Positions 8,055 through 18,266 of a stretch of DNA of 64,000 nt are shown here, piece by piece. The first letter of the stretch is position 1. Every line of letters starts with the position of its first letter. A model generated the notes under the pieces. The model searched no databases and was not told where the DNA came from. It worked only from the letters and a program-made list of their open reading frames with translations. Origin of the DNA: Bradyrhizobium erythrophlei. Its GTDB lineage: Bacteria > Pseudomonadota > Alphaproteobacteria > Rhizobiales > Xanthobacteraceae. The translations under genes and the position numbers were made by a program. The DNA lies in assembly GCA_900129675.1 (NCBI GenBank), contig FSRD01000001.1:2345501-2409500 (forward strand). Reading direction: 5' to 3'.

Positions 8055-9602
8055 ATGCAAATCCCGCGATCTGCCTTTTCGAAAGCCGCGCTGGGCGTAT
8101 TTTTGCTCGTGGCTTCGGCCTGCGGCAGCGCTGCATTCGCCGAGGACGCCGCGCAGTCGCTCTGGCCGACCAGGCAATGGCAGTCATCGACGCCCGAAGA
8201 GCAGGGCATGGATTCGGCCGCGCTAGCCAATTTGGTCGCCTATGGCACTGCCCGCAGCTTCGACAGCCTGCTGATCGCGCGGCACGGCAAAATTGTGCTG
8301 GATGCGTATTATGCTCCGTATACGGCCGATATTCCCCACGTCATCAACTCCTGCACCAGGCGGTGATCGGCACCTTGACTGCGATCGCCATCAAGGACGG
8401 CCTGCTGAATAGTTTGGACCATCCGATGCTGGATTTTTTTAAGGGTCACAGCATCGAAAACGTCGACGACAGAAAGAAAGCGATCACGGTCCAAACCCTT
8501 CTCGACATGACCTCCGGGATCGAATGGGAGGAGGGGATCGAGGGTGGCCGCGAGCAATCGCTGCACGAATTTGGCCGCAGCGCCGATCAGATCAAGTTCG
8601 TTCTCGATCGTCCGATGTCGAACACGCCGGGAGAAGTCTTCAACTACAACAGCGGCAATCCGAATCTGCTGTCTGCCATCCTCACCAGGCTCACGGGAAT
8701 GACTGCCGGTGACTACGCGAACGCCAGGCTGTTCGGTCCGCTGGGCATCGCCGCGCCAAACTGGCCGCATGATTCACAAGGCCTCTCGACCGGAGGCGGC
8801 GGCGTCGGTTTGCGGCCGCGCGACATGGCCAAGATCGGTTATCTGTATCTGCGCAACGGCGAATGGGAGGATAAACAGCTTCTCTCTCCCGGCTGGACCG
8901 ACCGGCCGAACCACGCCGCCGTCGACATGCATGCGTCGTTCGACCCGGGCCTGCGCTATTCCAATTTTTTCTGGGCCTATCCAGACAAGCACGTCTACAT
9001 GGCGGTTGGCGATCGTTGCCAGCTCATCATGGTGTTTCCCAAGCTGGACATGGTGGCGGTAACGACGGCGAGAAACTATTGTTCGTTCAGGAAACTGGCC
9101 GACGATATTTCCGGCGCCGTCAGATCCGGGACGGCGTTGCCCGCGAATCCCGCCGGCGCAGAGCAGCTCGCGAATGAAATCCGGAACATCTCGGTTGAAG
9201 AGCCGTCAGCGGTCGGCGCAACGCCGGAGATCGCTTCCGCCATCTCGGGAAAGACCTACAGATTTCCCGACAATGCGCTGAACGTGAAATCGCTGTTGCT
9301 GATCCTTAACGATCCACAACCGCGCTACGACCTGGAGATATCCATTCCCGATCAGGCGAATTCGTCGATCAGGCTTGCCGGCCCGATCGGGCTGGATGGC
9401 CTTTATCGCAAAGGCGCTTCGACCGCGTGGTGTGATGGCGATGAAGGGGACCTGGTCGGACAGCCATACCTTCGTCATCGACGTCAGATTGATCGGGGGC
9501 GACGACGGCCGAAAATGGATATTATCGTTTGACGGCGACAGGCTCAATCTTCGCGGCAAGGCCAGGGACGGCCGCGACGTCTCGGTCGACAGCGCGCCGT
9601 AA
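8055..9602 (+). pseudogene. Beta-lactamase-type serine hydrolase, frameshifted at the catalytic SxxK
   Basis: The gene starts at 8055 with a signal peptide (AFSKAALGVFLLVASACGSA) and runs to HVINSCTR, where the frame hits a stop at 8364-8366. In the next frame it continues as AVIGTLTAIAIKDGLL through MTSGIEWEE, the YNSGNPNLL (YxN) motif and MAKIGYLYLRNGEW to about 9420. A second shift then leads to GVMAMKGTWSDSHTF and the stop at 9600-9602. Restoring one base near 8358 regenerates Ser-Cys-Thr-Lys, the nucleophile/general-base pair of class C beta-lactamase-like esterases. Two independent frameshifts make this a pseudogene unless they are sequencing errors. Confidence 0.85.
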
Positions 9603-9638
9603 GGCTCAAATCAGCCGCATCCCCTTCAGCCCTCGCAT

Positions 9639-10874
9639 CTATTCGAACCGTAATGCCACAATCGGATCGAGCCGCGCGGCCCGATGGGCCGGATAGAGGC
9701 CAAACGAAATCCCGACGAACCCCGCAAATCCACAAGCCAGGATGACTGCCCAGGGGCTGATCAGGATAGGCCAGCCAGCTTTCCAGGCGATTGCGACCGC
9801 TGCGGCGGCTCCCAACGCTGCACCCATCAGCCCGCCGATCAACGCCAGGATCAAGGCTTCGATCAGGAATTGCCGCCGGATATCGCGGCGGCTGGCCCCC
9901 ACGGCCATGCGCAAACCGATTTCGCGGGTGCGTTCGGACACCGAAACCAGCATGATGTTCATGATGCTGATGCCGCCAACGACCAGCGAAACCGTGGCCA
10001 CCGCGATTAACAGAATGCCGAGGGTCCGCACGGCGGCCCCGCGTGCAATCAGGACATCCGCCGGATTCTCGATCCTGAAATCGCTGGGGGCATCCCCGCG
10101 AATGCGGTGCCGCTGCCGAAGCAACGCCTCGATCTCGCGTTCCATCTCCGGCATGGCGGCCGCATCCGATACCTTGATCGAGATGAAATCCAGCGCTTGG
10201 CGGGTCGTGCCGCGCACGGCGCCGAGCACGCGGCTCTGCGCAGTCGACAGCGGGATGAACACGACATCGTCCTGGCTGCGGCCAGCTGCGCCCAACCCCT
10301 TTTTGTCCAGCACACCAATCACGGTGAATGGGACGTTGCCGATCCGAAACGTCTCGCCTATTCCCGCACGCCCATCGAAGAGCTCCTCGATGATCACCGA
10401 CCCCACGATGGCAACTTTGGCTCCGGATGCGATCTCCTCGCCCGTGAAGGATCGGCCGTTGGCAACTTGCCATTCGCGCGCCACCAGATAATCAGCATTA
10501 ATTCCAGCCACCAGCGTCACCCAGTTCCTGTTTGCGGCCACGAGGGGCATGGAACGCGACAGCAGCGGGGCCGCGACCTGCGCATCCACCAGTTCGCGGC
10601 GGATAGAAGCGGCGTCCTCTTCGGTCAGCGTGGGCTGTGTTCCGGATTCGAGCCTCGCTCCGGCGGAATTTCGGGCGCCGGGTATGACCAGCAGGAGGTT
10701 GGCTCCAAGCGTGCGGATCTTCTCCGAAACTTCCGCTTGTGCGCCGGCTCCCACCGATACCATGCAGACCACGGCTGCGACGCCAATCACGATCCCAAGC
10801 ATGGTCAACGCGCTCCGCAGTTTGTTCGCGCGAAGCGCTCGGGTGGCGATTCGTAAACTCTCCAGGGGGCTCAT
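9639..10874 (-). CDS. MacB-like ABC transporter permease
   Basis: A 411-residue permease of the MacB/LolCE type: one N-terminal membrane helix (LRSALTMLGIVIGVAAVVCM), a large periplasmic domain of about 240 residues, and three C-terminal helices with the family motif ERTREIGLRMAVGAS before the second. It lacks a fused ATPase; that subunit is the separate upstream gene, which it overlaps by four bases (ATGA). Together with the adaptor further upstream it forms a tripartite-type exporter of macrolides, lipopeptides or other substrates. The outer-membrane partner is not in the window. Confidence 0.9.
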   Translation of the reverse strand: MSPLESLRIATRALRANKLRSALTMLGIVIGVAAVVCMVSVGAGAQAEVSEKIRTLGANLLLVIPGARNSAGARLESGTQPTLTEEDAASIRRELVDAQVAAPLLSRSMPLVAANRNWVTLVAGINADYLVAREWQVANGRSFTGEEIASGAKVAIVGSVIIEELFDGRAGIGETFRIGNVPFTVIGVLDKKGLGAAGRSQDDVVFIPLSTAQSRVLGAVRGTTRQALDFISIKVSDAAAMPEMEREIEALLRQRHRIRGDAPSDFRIENPADVLIARGAAVRTLGILLIAVATVSLVVGGISIMNIMLVSVSERTREIGLRMAVGASRRDIRRQFLIEALILALIGGLMGAALGAAAAVAIAWKAGWPILISPWAVILACGFAGFVGISFGLYPAHRAARLDPIVALRFE

Positions 10875-11602
10875 GGGGGAGAAGCCAACGGGATGGCGTT
10901 CAAAAGCGAACGCTTGCCGGATGCCACGGCGTCCTCGATGATCCGTCCATCGTGCAGGGTGATCTGTCGCCGCGCGCGATCGGCGACTTCGGCGGCATGC
11001 GTAACCATGATGATCGTATGACCACCACGATGAAGGCCCTCGAACAGCGACATAATCTCGTCGCTGGTGCTGCTATCCAGTGAGCCAGTCGGTTCGTCGG
11101 CCAGGATGAGGGCAGGATCGTTCACCATGGCACGGGCAATAACAACCCGCTGCTGCTCCCCTCCCGAAAGTTGATTCGGCCAATGATGACTGCGGTCAGC
11201 CAGGCCTACATGGTCAAGCGCATCCTTGGCTGTGCGACGTCGTTCGGCGCGAGGAACGCCGGCGTAAACAAGAGGAAGTTCGACATTTTCCAGCGCGGTT
11301 GCCCGCGGCAGAAGGGCTGGCAGCTGGAATATGAAGCCGATGTCTTTTCTCCTGATGGCCGCGCGCGTGTCCTCGCTCAGCCTTGCAGCTTCCCGGCCCT
11401 TGAGCGCATATTCGCCGGAGTCCGGCCGCTCCAGGAGACCCAAAAGGTTCATCAAGGTCGACTTCCCCGAACCCGAGCGCCCGTGGATTGCAACGAACTC
11501 GCCGTGCTCGATCGAGAGCGACACGTTTGATACCGCATGGATGATCGTTCCCCCGGAGGGATAGTGTTTTGAAATTCCAATGGTCCGGACCAGCGGCGGC
11601 AT
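10871..11602 (-). CDS. ABC transporter ATP-binding protein (MacB/LolD class)
   Basis: A 243-residue ATPase with Walker [11 protein letters not shown]-loop FQLPALLPR, signature LSGGEQQR, Walker [14 protein letters not shown] and the switch His in MVTHAAEV. An in-frame start exists further upstream at 11695, but it would lie inside the adaptor gene; the ATG at 11602 begins [15 protein letters not shown], as expected for the family. It lies 40 bases after the adaptor stop and overlaps the permease. Confidence 0.9.
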   Translation of the reverse strand: MPPLVRTIGISKHYPSGGTIIHAVSNVSLSIEHGEFVAIHGRSGSGKSTLMNLLGLLERPDSGEYALKGREAARLSEDTRAAIRRKDIGFIFQLPALLPRATALENVELPLVYAGVPRAERRRTAKDALDHVGLADRSHHWPNQLSGGEQQRVVIARAMVNDPALILADEPTGSLDSSTSDEIMSLFEGLHRGGHTIIMVTHAAEVADRARRQITLHDGRIIEDAVASGKRSLLNAIPLASPP

Positions 11603-11605
11603 CCC

Positions 11606-11648
11606 AAAATCCAGTTTCAAAATCCAACCTTGGAATCCAACCTTAGAA
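11606..11648 (-). repeat. Short tandem repeat between adaptor stop and ATPase start
   Basis: Read on the minus strand, TTGGATTC-type units with AAGG spacers recur three to four times, beginning with the last codons of the adaptor (Leu-Gly-Phe-stop). This looks like local slippage duplication of the gene end. Confidence 0.6.
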
Positions 11649-12995
11649 TCCAAGACGAACGCCGAAATAGCCCCTCTGCTTCTGCGAGTTCGCAATCCCG
11701 ATGATCACTTGCTGGCCCTCGTTGAGCGCGCCCTCCAGCAGCGCTGCGCCGCTGTCGTCGCTCGCGCCGAGCCTCACGGCAACCGGGTCCGGTCGCCCGT
11801 CCTCGCCCACCAGCCACACCGTCGCGGGCGCCTTGGAGGAAGCGGCTTGGTTCGCACCCGGGTGACCCGACGCAGGACCGGCGCCGTTCGGCCGGAAGCG
11901 CACTGCCTGGCTTGGAATTTTGAGAATCTCGCCGGTATTGCTCACCACGATCCGCAGCTGCGCAGTCATTCCCGGCAACAGCAAGAGGTCCGGATTTGGC
12001 GCGGACACGACGGTCGTATAGGTGACGACGTTTTGCACGACCTCGGGAGCCTTGCGGATCTGGAGAACCCGTCCGCTGAAGGTTTGATCCGGATAAGCGT
12101 CCACTGTGAACCGGGTCGCTTGGCCCGGCTTCAGCTGTCCGACATCCGCCTCGTCGATCTTGCCGTGGACCTCCATCTCACGCAGATCGTTCGCGATCTT
12201 GAACAATGTTTTGGCTTCGAGGCTGACCGCGACGGTTTGTCCCGGATTGACATCCCGCTTGATGACGATCCCATCAATCGGCGCGCGGAGGACGGTACGT
12301 TCGAGATCAAGTCCCGCCTGATCGAGCGCCGCCTGCCTCTGCTCGACGACAGCCTCGGCATTCTCGAGATTGGCCTCGGCCATGTGCTTTTCTGCTGCCG
12401 CAATCGCAATGGCCTCCTCCTTCATCCGGATCTGCTCGAGGGAACCGCGCAGGTCGGCAGCCCCGGCATCGCGCAGAGCCTGCGCCTGACTCAAGTCTCG
12501 CTCCGTTCCGCTTCCGGTGCGCGCCAGCTCGCGCTTTCGCAGGAGATCTCTCTCCACTTCATCTTGCCTGGCCTTGCTTGCCGCCGACTGAGCCTCCGCC
12601 AATTTCCTGGCGGTCTGCGCATTCGTCACCGCGACTGTCGCTCGTTCCAGCGCAGCCTTTTCCACTTCGGCAGTCGCCCTCGCCACCCTCAGTGCGGCTT
12701 TCGCTTCACTGACGCGGGCGGCAAAGATCTCCGGATCGATCTGCGCGATCGGCTGCCCGGCCTTTACGGCATCGTTGAAATTGACGAACACTTGCGCAAT
12801 TCGCCCCGACAGTTGCGAACTGACATCGACGCTGACAACTGCCTCGATCGTGCCGCTGGCCTTCACCAAAGTAGAGATGCTGCCGCGTTCGACCGGCGCG
12901 GTGAGGAAGGTCTCGGGAGAGCTTCCCTGGCTGTATGTGTAGCCAAGGCCCGCAGCCAGCGTGCTCAGCAGAATGGCCATCGCGGCGAAGCGCAT
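11643..12995 (-). CDS. MacA-like periplasmic adaptor (HlyD/RND family)
   Basis: A 450-residue membrane-fusion protein: N-terminal membrane anchor (AAMAILLSTLAAGLGYTYS), barrel/lipoyl half (SQLSGRIAQVFVNFNDAVKAGQPIAQID region, near residue 60), a long alpha-helical hairpin rich in Ala/Glu/Arg (about residues 95-215), second lipoyl half with APIDGIVIKRDVNPGQTV, and beta-barrel domains with LLLLPGMTAQLRIVV. It heads the operon adaptor-ATPase-permease, the MacA-MacB arrangement with MacB split into two chains. Substrate unknown. Confidence 0.9.
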   Translation of the reverse strand: MRFAAMAILLSTLAAGLGYTYSQGSSPETFLTAPVERGSISTLVKASGTIEAVVSVDVSSQLSGRIAQVFVNFNDAVKAGQPIAQIDPEIFAARVSEAKAALRVARATAEVEKAALERATVAVTNAQTARKLAEAQSAASKARQDEVERDLLRKRELARTGSGTERDLSQAQALRDAGAADLRGSLEQIRMKEEAIAIAAAEKHMAEANLENAEAVVEQRQAALDQAGLDLERTVLRAPIDGIVIKRDVNPGQTVAVSLEAKTLFKIANDLREMEVHGKIDEADVGQLKPGQATRFTVDAYPDQTFSGRVLQIRKAPEVVQNVVTYTTVVSAPNPDLLLLPGMTAQLRIVVSNTGEILKIPSQAVRFRPNGAGPASGHPGANQAASSKAPATVWLVGEDGRPDPVAVRLGASDDSGAALLEGALNEGQQVIIGIANSQKQRGYFGVRLGF

Positions 12996-13088
12996 GGGGT
13001 GTCACCCCCTATCGTACCCTTGCACGGAGCATCACTACGCTCTATAGCGTGGCGTCAGCCTAACCGAGCCCCGCGCTCTCCAAGGCTA

Positions 13089-13418
13089 CTACGGCACTTG
13101 GTGCGAGCAAGCGACGTCGTATTGGGAAACAGCGGCCGTGGAATTTGCGTGCGCTAACGATGCTGTGTCCGGATTTCCCGCATAGACGGCGCCTGCCTGC
13201 CCATTTGGGTTGAACGGCGACCCTTGCGCTGCCATAGCGGCCCCCGGAGTGTTAATACCAGCACCACTGGTGGTACAGCTAAAACCGTGATTGGAGCCGT
13301 GCTGACCTGTCGTGGGATTTTGGGCAGGTTTGGTGGGCGGACCGGCGCCCAGCACTACGCCCGCCGACGGAAGTACCAGACAAACGCCGATGGTGAGAGA
13401 GGCTAACACGTGTTTCAT
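13089..13418 (-). CDS. Small exported hypothetical protein
   Basis: Starting at the ATG at 13418, a 109-residue protein with a clear signal peptide (KHVLASLTIGVCLVLPSAGVVLGA), followed by a low-complexity mature part rich in Gly, Asn, Ala and Pro and ending in GNPDTASLAHANSTAAVSQ. An AGGGAGTGCAGAG-type purine-rich site precedes this ATG; the upstream in-frame ATG at 13451 would put 11 polar residues before the signal. Two Cys residues remain in the mature protein. Similar short proteins are common in rhizobia; no function is known. Confidence 0.7.
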   Translation of the reverse strand: MKHVLASLTIGVCLVLPSAGVVLGAGPPTKPAQNPTTGQHGSNHGFSCTTSGAGINTPGAAMAAQGSPFNPNGQAGAVYAGNPDTASLAHANSTAAVSQYDVACSHQVP

Positions 13419-13451
13419 CTCTGCACTCCCTTTCAAGATTATGTTGCGCAT

Positions 13452-13875
13452 TGGAGACAGTAGCTTGGGGAATTACGTAGAGCGTATTGGCCAACGCTCT
13501 AACTCGCGCATTGACCATCGCCGTCCAGGCGGTGGGGCTCGATCGCTGCCAACAAAAACACCGGAAGGGCGGAAAATTTCCCGAGCTTCCCGATTTTTTT
13601 TGAGACTCCCCGGACATTTTCTAAACTGGGATTTAGATTCTGACAGAAGTATCGGATTAAAGCGTTGCGCTCTTCGTAAATACGCTGCAGTGCGGGACAA
13701 CAGGGTGAACAAGGCCTGCCGAAGCGGCGCGCCGCCGAGGCGGCTAACGCGGCGATGTCATCAAGGGCGCCATCCCATATCCCGTCTTTGCAATAGGCTA
13801 CTTCGAGGTGACGAAGATCTATGACCGACTTGGTGCGCCAGATCCCGGTTCGGGGGAACTGTAGTCCAACTCAGG
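13452..13875. other. Intergenic region without a supported gene
   Basis: A plus-strand open frame crosses this stretch, but it runs out of the small exported gene's antisense strand, is Arg/Pro-rich and has no family resemblance. No repeat, RNA or hairpin stands out. It probably carries the promoter of the small exported gene. Confidence 0.5.
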
Positions 13876-16800
13876 TCACCGCAGCTGGTCGAGCAAAGCC
13901 CTTGCCTGCTTTAGGTCTTGCGTGTCGAAGCCCTCAGTGAACCAGGCGTGGATCGGCGCGATAAGATTGAGCGCTTCCTCGCGCCTGCTCTGATCGATCC
14001 ACACCGCGGCAAGGTCCCCTGCAGCTCGAAGTTCAAGGGCTTTGGCGTGTTGGCTTCTTGCCGTGGTCAAGGCCTGGTCGAGCAGTGACAGCGCCTCGGT
14101 CCTGGCGTCTGGTTCGCCGCGGACGAGCAGCGCGCGCGCCTTCAGCCGATACAATTCGGCCTCAAATATCCGTTCGCTGTTACGGCGGGTTGTAGCGAGG
14201 CCCTGCTCGATCAGCTCCAGGGCAGCCTCGCATTTGTGACTAGACAAAAAGGCCGGACACAAGAGCACGTAGAGTGCCGTGATGCCCAACTGATAACCCG
14301 CGCCACGATATTCATCCAACGCAGCCCGGATTTCCTCGAGGGCGCTGGATGAAGGGTCAAGCAAGGTCACGCATATGCCTCGGATGGCGTGTGCCAATCC
14401 GCGCCATTGCCGGAATCCGTGTTCCTCCGACAAGGCGAGACAGCGTTCGGCATAGCCTTGCGCAGTCAATAGCTCACCGCGCAGAGCGTGGAGAATAGAT
14501 GCATAATAACAAGCATACGCCTGGGAATGCGGATGACTGATGGCGTCGGCACGCTGAATGGCGCCGTCCATTCGTGTGATCGCCGTATCGGCGTGGCCGA
14601 GCAGCCAGAGAGGCCACGACATCAGAGCGAGGCCGGCCACGCCGGCATCCTGGCCAGCTGCACGCGCCGCTAGTCTATCCTGCTCGCTGCTCGCGTCGAA
14701 CGCCTCGACGGCCCGTTCGACCGCTTCGCGGGCACCGAGGAGATTTCCCATGAAAAGGCGAATCATTGCCTGCCCGCGCATCGCGTTCAACAACGCCGGA
14801 CGATCATCGTGCGCTTCGGCCAGACGAAGCAGGGTCGCGATCGTTTCCTGGGCCAGCGGCAATTCACCGCGAATGACGCTCGCGGTGGTCAACCAAAACA
14901 TGACCTGGAGATGCTCGGGGGGATCTCCGAGGCGCTCGCACAGCTCACGAGCGCGGGCGAACGTCGCCACCGCCTTGTTCGAGGCGGGGCCTTGGGTAGC
15001 GATCAAACACGGCCCCAGAGCGAATTGGAAATCAAGTTCCAGCCGGTCCTTTCGTGCGCCATCGGGCAAATGAGCCGAGGCCTCGATACCTCGTTGCGCG
15101 TGTGCGATGGCCTCAAGGTTGGCGGAGCGCATGGCGGCCTTCTTGCATGCCTGCAGCCAATATCCCTCCGCCTCTTCGAACAGTCCGGCCTCTGTGAGAT
15201 GGTGCGCGAGAGTTTCGGGTTGAGCCTCCACAATTTCCGGGAACCGTTGCTCGAAAGCGTCTGCGATCGTGGCATGCAGCGCTGCGCGTCGGCTCTTCAG
15301 GAGTCCCGAGTAGGCAGCGTCCCGCACAAGCGCGTGCTTGAAGGTATAGATCGCGTGAGGTATCTCGCCCCGGCAGAATATCAACTCCGACCGAACTAAT
15401 TGGGCGAGCGCCTCCTCAAGCCTCTCTCCAGGCAACCCGGCTACGGTGCTCAGCAGTTCGTAAGAGAACTCGCGACCCACCACAGCGCCGATCTGAGCCA
15501 CCTCCCTCACCGGCGCCAATCGGTCGAGCCTCGCCATCAGCGATGCGTGCAATGTGGTCGGAATTGCCATCGAGGGCAGCGGACGGTTGAGCACGTAGTG
15601 GTCCTCCTGCTCCTCCAGCAATCCGGTTTCGAGTACCGTCTTGGTCAGCTCTTCGACAAACAGGGGCACGCCATCGGTACGGGCGAGAATCTGATTCATC
15701 ACCTCCTCGGGCAGCGTCTTGCCGGCCGTGACGCGGTCGATTAGCTCCGCCCCATCGTGCCGGCTCAGGCGTGTGAGCGAGACCGTCGTCACATGCGCAT
15801 GACCTGGCCAGGGCGGCGTGAACTCTGGCCTCGCGGTGATGAGCAGCAGCACTCGAAGCCGCGATACCCGTTCCAATGTAAGCGTGAGCAGCTCGAGCGA
15901 GGTCGGGTCCGCCCAATGGACATCCTCAAAGAGGATGAACACTGGCAGCTGCACCGCCAGGCCATTGAGCTGAGCCAAAAGCGCCGCCAATGTCATCTCC
16001 TTGCGCTTCTGCGGGCTCAGATCCGGTAGGCGGTAGCGGTCACCGGGTGGCAACGATAGAAGGCTGGCGAGAAGTGGCAACGTATGGTCCGCGTCAGAGC
16101 GGGATTGCGCGAGCAGAGCTTCGAGCTTGGCGAACTTTTCTGCCGGCGCGTCGCTTCGCTCGAACCGGGCGGCCCGTTCGAGTTGGCCGATGAATGGGTA
16201 CAACGCACTGTTGGTGTGGTGTGCCGAGCAGTAATAGCGCAATCTTATGTGTGGTTCGGCCTGGAGCCTTTCTTGGAGCGCTTGGGCAATGTGCGACTTC
16301 CCGATGCCCGGTTGTCCGGTCAGCAGCACAACACAACCTTCGGCCTGCGCGGCATGCCGCCAGCGACGCAGTAGCAACTCGATTTCTTCGTCACGCCCGA
16401 TTAGCGGTGTCAATCTGGTCTTGTGCTGCGCCTCGAAGCGGCTTTCTACTCCACTCGTCCCAAGGATCTGCCAGGCTGGCACCGGTTCTGCCCAGCCCTT
16501 GAGCGCGACAGGGCCCAGATTGCGGTATTCGAAGAGCCCCTCGGTGAGCCGGCGGGTACTCTCAGAGACAAGCACCGTACTGGGATCGGCGAGCGTTTGC
16601 AGGCGCGCAGCCAGGTTCGGCGTCTCGCCAATGACCGCCTGCTCCTGAGCAGCGCCTTCGCCGGTCAAATCGCCCACGACCACCATACCGGTGGCGATGC
16701 CAACCCGAACCTGTAGCTTGGTGCCGATATCTGTCCGGAGGTTAGCCACGGTATCGACCAGCGCCAGCCCCGCGCGTGTCGCCTGCTCGGCATCATCCTC

Positions 16801-17235
16801 GTGCGCCTGGGGATAGCCGAAATAGGCGAGCACGCCATCCCCCATGTACCGTGCGATGACGCCCTCATTCCGGGCGATAACCTCGGCGATGCAGCCGTGA
16901 TAGGCGCCGATTACCGCCCGCAAGTCCTCCGGATCAAGGCGGGCCGAAAGGGCCGACGAGCCCACCAGATCGCAAAACATGACTGTAAGTTGACGCCGCT
17001 CGGCACTGTCCCGCGCCGCCGGTTTGGTGTCGGTTTGCGGTGTTCGGAGAACGCCCCTCTTAAGGTCTGCGATCGCGCGCAGCATCTTGCGTCGGTGCCC
17101 AAGCAGGACGCCGAGATCCTTGAGGTCCTGCTCCGTAAGATCGCAGACGACCGAGAGGTCAATGGCGTTCTCGCCGAAGCGCTGGGCGTACTCTCCCAAG
17201 CCGATCGATGCTAGCCACTCTGCAATACCTGTCAT
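13876..17235 (-). CDS. SAM-class III nucleotide cyclase-AAA ATPase-TPR regulatory protein
   Basis: A 1119-residue multidomain protein. Residues 1-60 resemble a SAM domain (EWLASIGLGEYAQRFGEN). Residues about 80-255 are a class III cyclase domain with both metal Asp residues (VMFCDLVGSS near 88, YMGDGVLAYFGYP near 131) and the NLAARL Asn/Arg pair, so catalysis is plausible. From about 285 comes an AAA/STAND ATPase with Walker A TGQPGIGKS near 307 and ILFEDVHWAD as Walker B. The C-terminal half is helical, TPR-like. Such proteins are thought to couple ligand or partner binding to cAMP synthesis. It stands alone; no operon partner is seen. Confidence 0.9.
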   Translation of the reverse strand: MTGIAEWLASIGLGEYAQRFGENAIDLSVVCDLTEQDLKDLGVLLGHRRKMLRAIADLKRGVLRTPQTDTKPAARDSAERRQLTVMFCDLVGSSALSARLDPEDLRAVIGAYHGCIAEVIARNEGVIARYMGDGVLAYFGYPQAHEDDAEQATRAGLALVDTVANLRTDIGTKLQVRVGIATGMVVVGDLTGEGAAQEQAVIGETPNLAARLQTLADPSTVLVSESTRRLTEGLFEYRNLGPVALKGWAEPVPAWQILGTSGVESRFEAQHKTRLTPLIGRDEEIELLLRRWRHAAQAEGCVVLLTGQPGIGKSHIAQALQERLQAEPHIRLRYYCSAHHTNSALYPFIGQLERAARFERSDAPAEKFAKLEALLAQSRSDADHTLPLLASLLSLPPGDRYRLPDLSPQKRKEMTLAALLAQLNGLAVQLPVFILFEDVHWADPTSLELLTLTLERVSRLRVLLLITARPEFTPPWPGHAHVTTVSLTRLSRHDGAELIDRVTAGKTLPEEVMNQILARTDGVPLFVEELTKTVLETGLLEEQEDHYVLNRPLPSMAIPTTLHASLMARLDRLAPVREVAQIGAVVGREFSYELLSTVAGLPGERLEEALAQLVRSELIFCRGEIPHAIYTFKHALVRDAAYSGLLKSRRAALHATIADAFEQRFPEIVEAQPETLAHHLTEAGLFEEAEGYWLQACKKAAMRSANLEAIAHAQRGIEASAHLPDGARKDRLELDFQFALGPCLIATQGPASNKAVATFARARELCERLGDPPEHLQVMFWLTTASVIRGELPLAQETIATLLRLAEAHDDRPALLNAMRGQAMIRLFMGNLLGAREAVERAVEAFDASSEQDRLAARAAGQDAGVAGLALMSWPLWLLGHADTAITRMDGAIQRADAISHPHSQAYACYYASILHALRGELLTAQGYAERCLALSEEHGFRQWRGLAHAIRGICVTLLDPSSSALEEIRAALDEYRGAGYQLGITALYVLLCPAFLSSHKCEAALELIEQGLATTRRNSERIFEAELYRLKARALLVRGEPDARTEALSLLDQALTTARSQHAKALELRAAGDLAAVWIDQSRREEALNLIAPIHAWFTEGFDTQDLKQARALLDQLR

Positions 17236-17367
17236 GGTATACCTATGGCTTACACGATGAGAATATCACATTGGAGAGGCTTGCGAAGGCACATCTGTCG
17301 ACGGAAGCGCCGATCGCCGGACTTCTCGCCCAATGTAAAACAATCGCGTCATTTTGGTCGTTGGCCG

Positions 17368-17450
17368 ACGACTTCCGGTCTTCCCCCAGGAGCGGACATC
17401 GTTACGGTCGGTCGGCATGTCTCAAAAGTGCCATCAACGGAAGTCTCCCG
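17368..17450. repeat. Dispersed intergenic repeat (copy 1)
   Basis: Contains GACTTCCGGTCTTCCCCC, then GTCGGCATGTCTCAAAAGTG and a closing GGAAGTC. The same pattern (CGACTTCCG ... GGCATGTCTCAAACGTGCCA ... GGAAGTC) recurs near 21350, 22890 and 54120. It is non-coding and lies between genes. Confidence 0.7.
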
Positions 17451-17498
17451 CAGATGCGCAGGTTCGAGGTTAGAGCGGTGGCTGATCGTGGGAAGGTT

Positions 17499-18266
17499 TT
17501 ACCGTGCTCGATCGCCAAGCGAGTGCGCCAGACTTTCCAGATTTTGCGGCCTCACCTCAATCAGGCCATGGCGAGGAGCGTCGATATCGGCGATCAGGAG
17601 GAAGCCACACGAAACGATCAGCGGCAGCACGAACAGCAGCCTTGGCCTAGCGTTGCCGCTTCGGTAGCCGATCAGCGCATTGGAACATAGCGCGATGATC
17701 ACCATGAGAAACCAAGCGGCAGTGGGGATCCGATTCCAAAACGCTGCCTGTGTATAGCCTTGCGAATTAATTACATCGTTCATTCCGGCGATTGCCAGCG
17801 CCTCCACGGGCGTTGGCTGGGCAGCCGAAGATTTGCGGACTGCAGACCAAAGAGCGTCTTGCAACTGGGCCGTCCGTTCGGCCAGTTGCTTGCGCTGATT
17901 GTCATCTTTGTTGAGGTAAAACTGGATGCGCAGGCCCGTGTACTCGGCAAGGAGCTTGCGGACGTTTGCGGCATCGGCGATGGGAAGAAAATCGGCTCGC
18001 AATATTTCGGTTCCAATGGCGTTGGCTTCCGCCTCTTCGAAATTCTTGCGCTGATCATAACGATTGGCCGCCATCGAAAAGCTGAAGCCGATGATCAGGC
18101 CGAGCAACGTCAGGGTAGCCGCAAGGATGACACCGAGATGTTCGTTCTGCTCGTCATCGGCGATCGGATAACGCCTACGTAGCCATGATCCTGCGATCGC
18201 AACGACTGACAGCGCCACAAAGGAAATAACGAACAAAAGCTGCGGGTAGTGCGTCAGATTTTCCAT
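17499..18266 (-). CDS. DUF4239 (bestrophin-like) membrane protein
   Basis: A 255-residue protein with two N-terminal hydrophobic helices (LLFVISFVALSVVAIAGSWL and a second containing LTLLGLIIGFSFSMAANRYD), a soluble central region of about 100 residues, and two C-terminal helices (AWFLMVIIALCSNALIGY and LFVLPLIVSCGFLLIADID). The GFSFSMAANRYDQR motif and topology match the DUF4239/bestrophin-like family, of unknown function and possibly channel-related. The ATG at 18266 is chosen because the open frame upstream lies in the MITE-like repeat. Confidence 0.8.
   Translation of the reverse strand: MENLTHYPQLLFVISFVALSVVAIAGSWLRRRYPIADDEQNEHLGVILAATLTLLGLIIGFSFSMAANRYDQRKNFEEAEANAIGTEILRADFLPIADAANVRKLLAEYTGLRIQFYLNKDDNQRKQLAERTAQLQDALWSAVRKSSAAQPTPVEALAIAGMNDVINSQGYTQAAFWNRIPTAAWFLMVIIALCSNALIGYRSGNARPRLLFVLPLIVSCGFLLIADIDAPRHGLIEVRPQNLESLAHSLGDRAR

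Noticed and set aside
11580..13157. 525-residue plus-strand open frame
   Set aside because: It lies antisense to the MacA-like adaptor along its entire length and has no recognisable domain.
13312..13824. 170-residue plus-strand open frame
   Set aside because: It overlaps the exported small gene antisense, is Arg/Pro-rich, and has no motif or ribosome-binding site.
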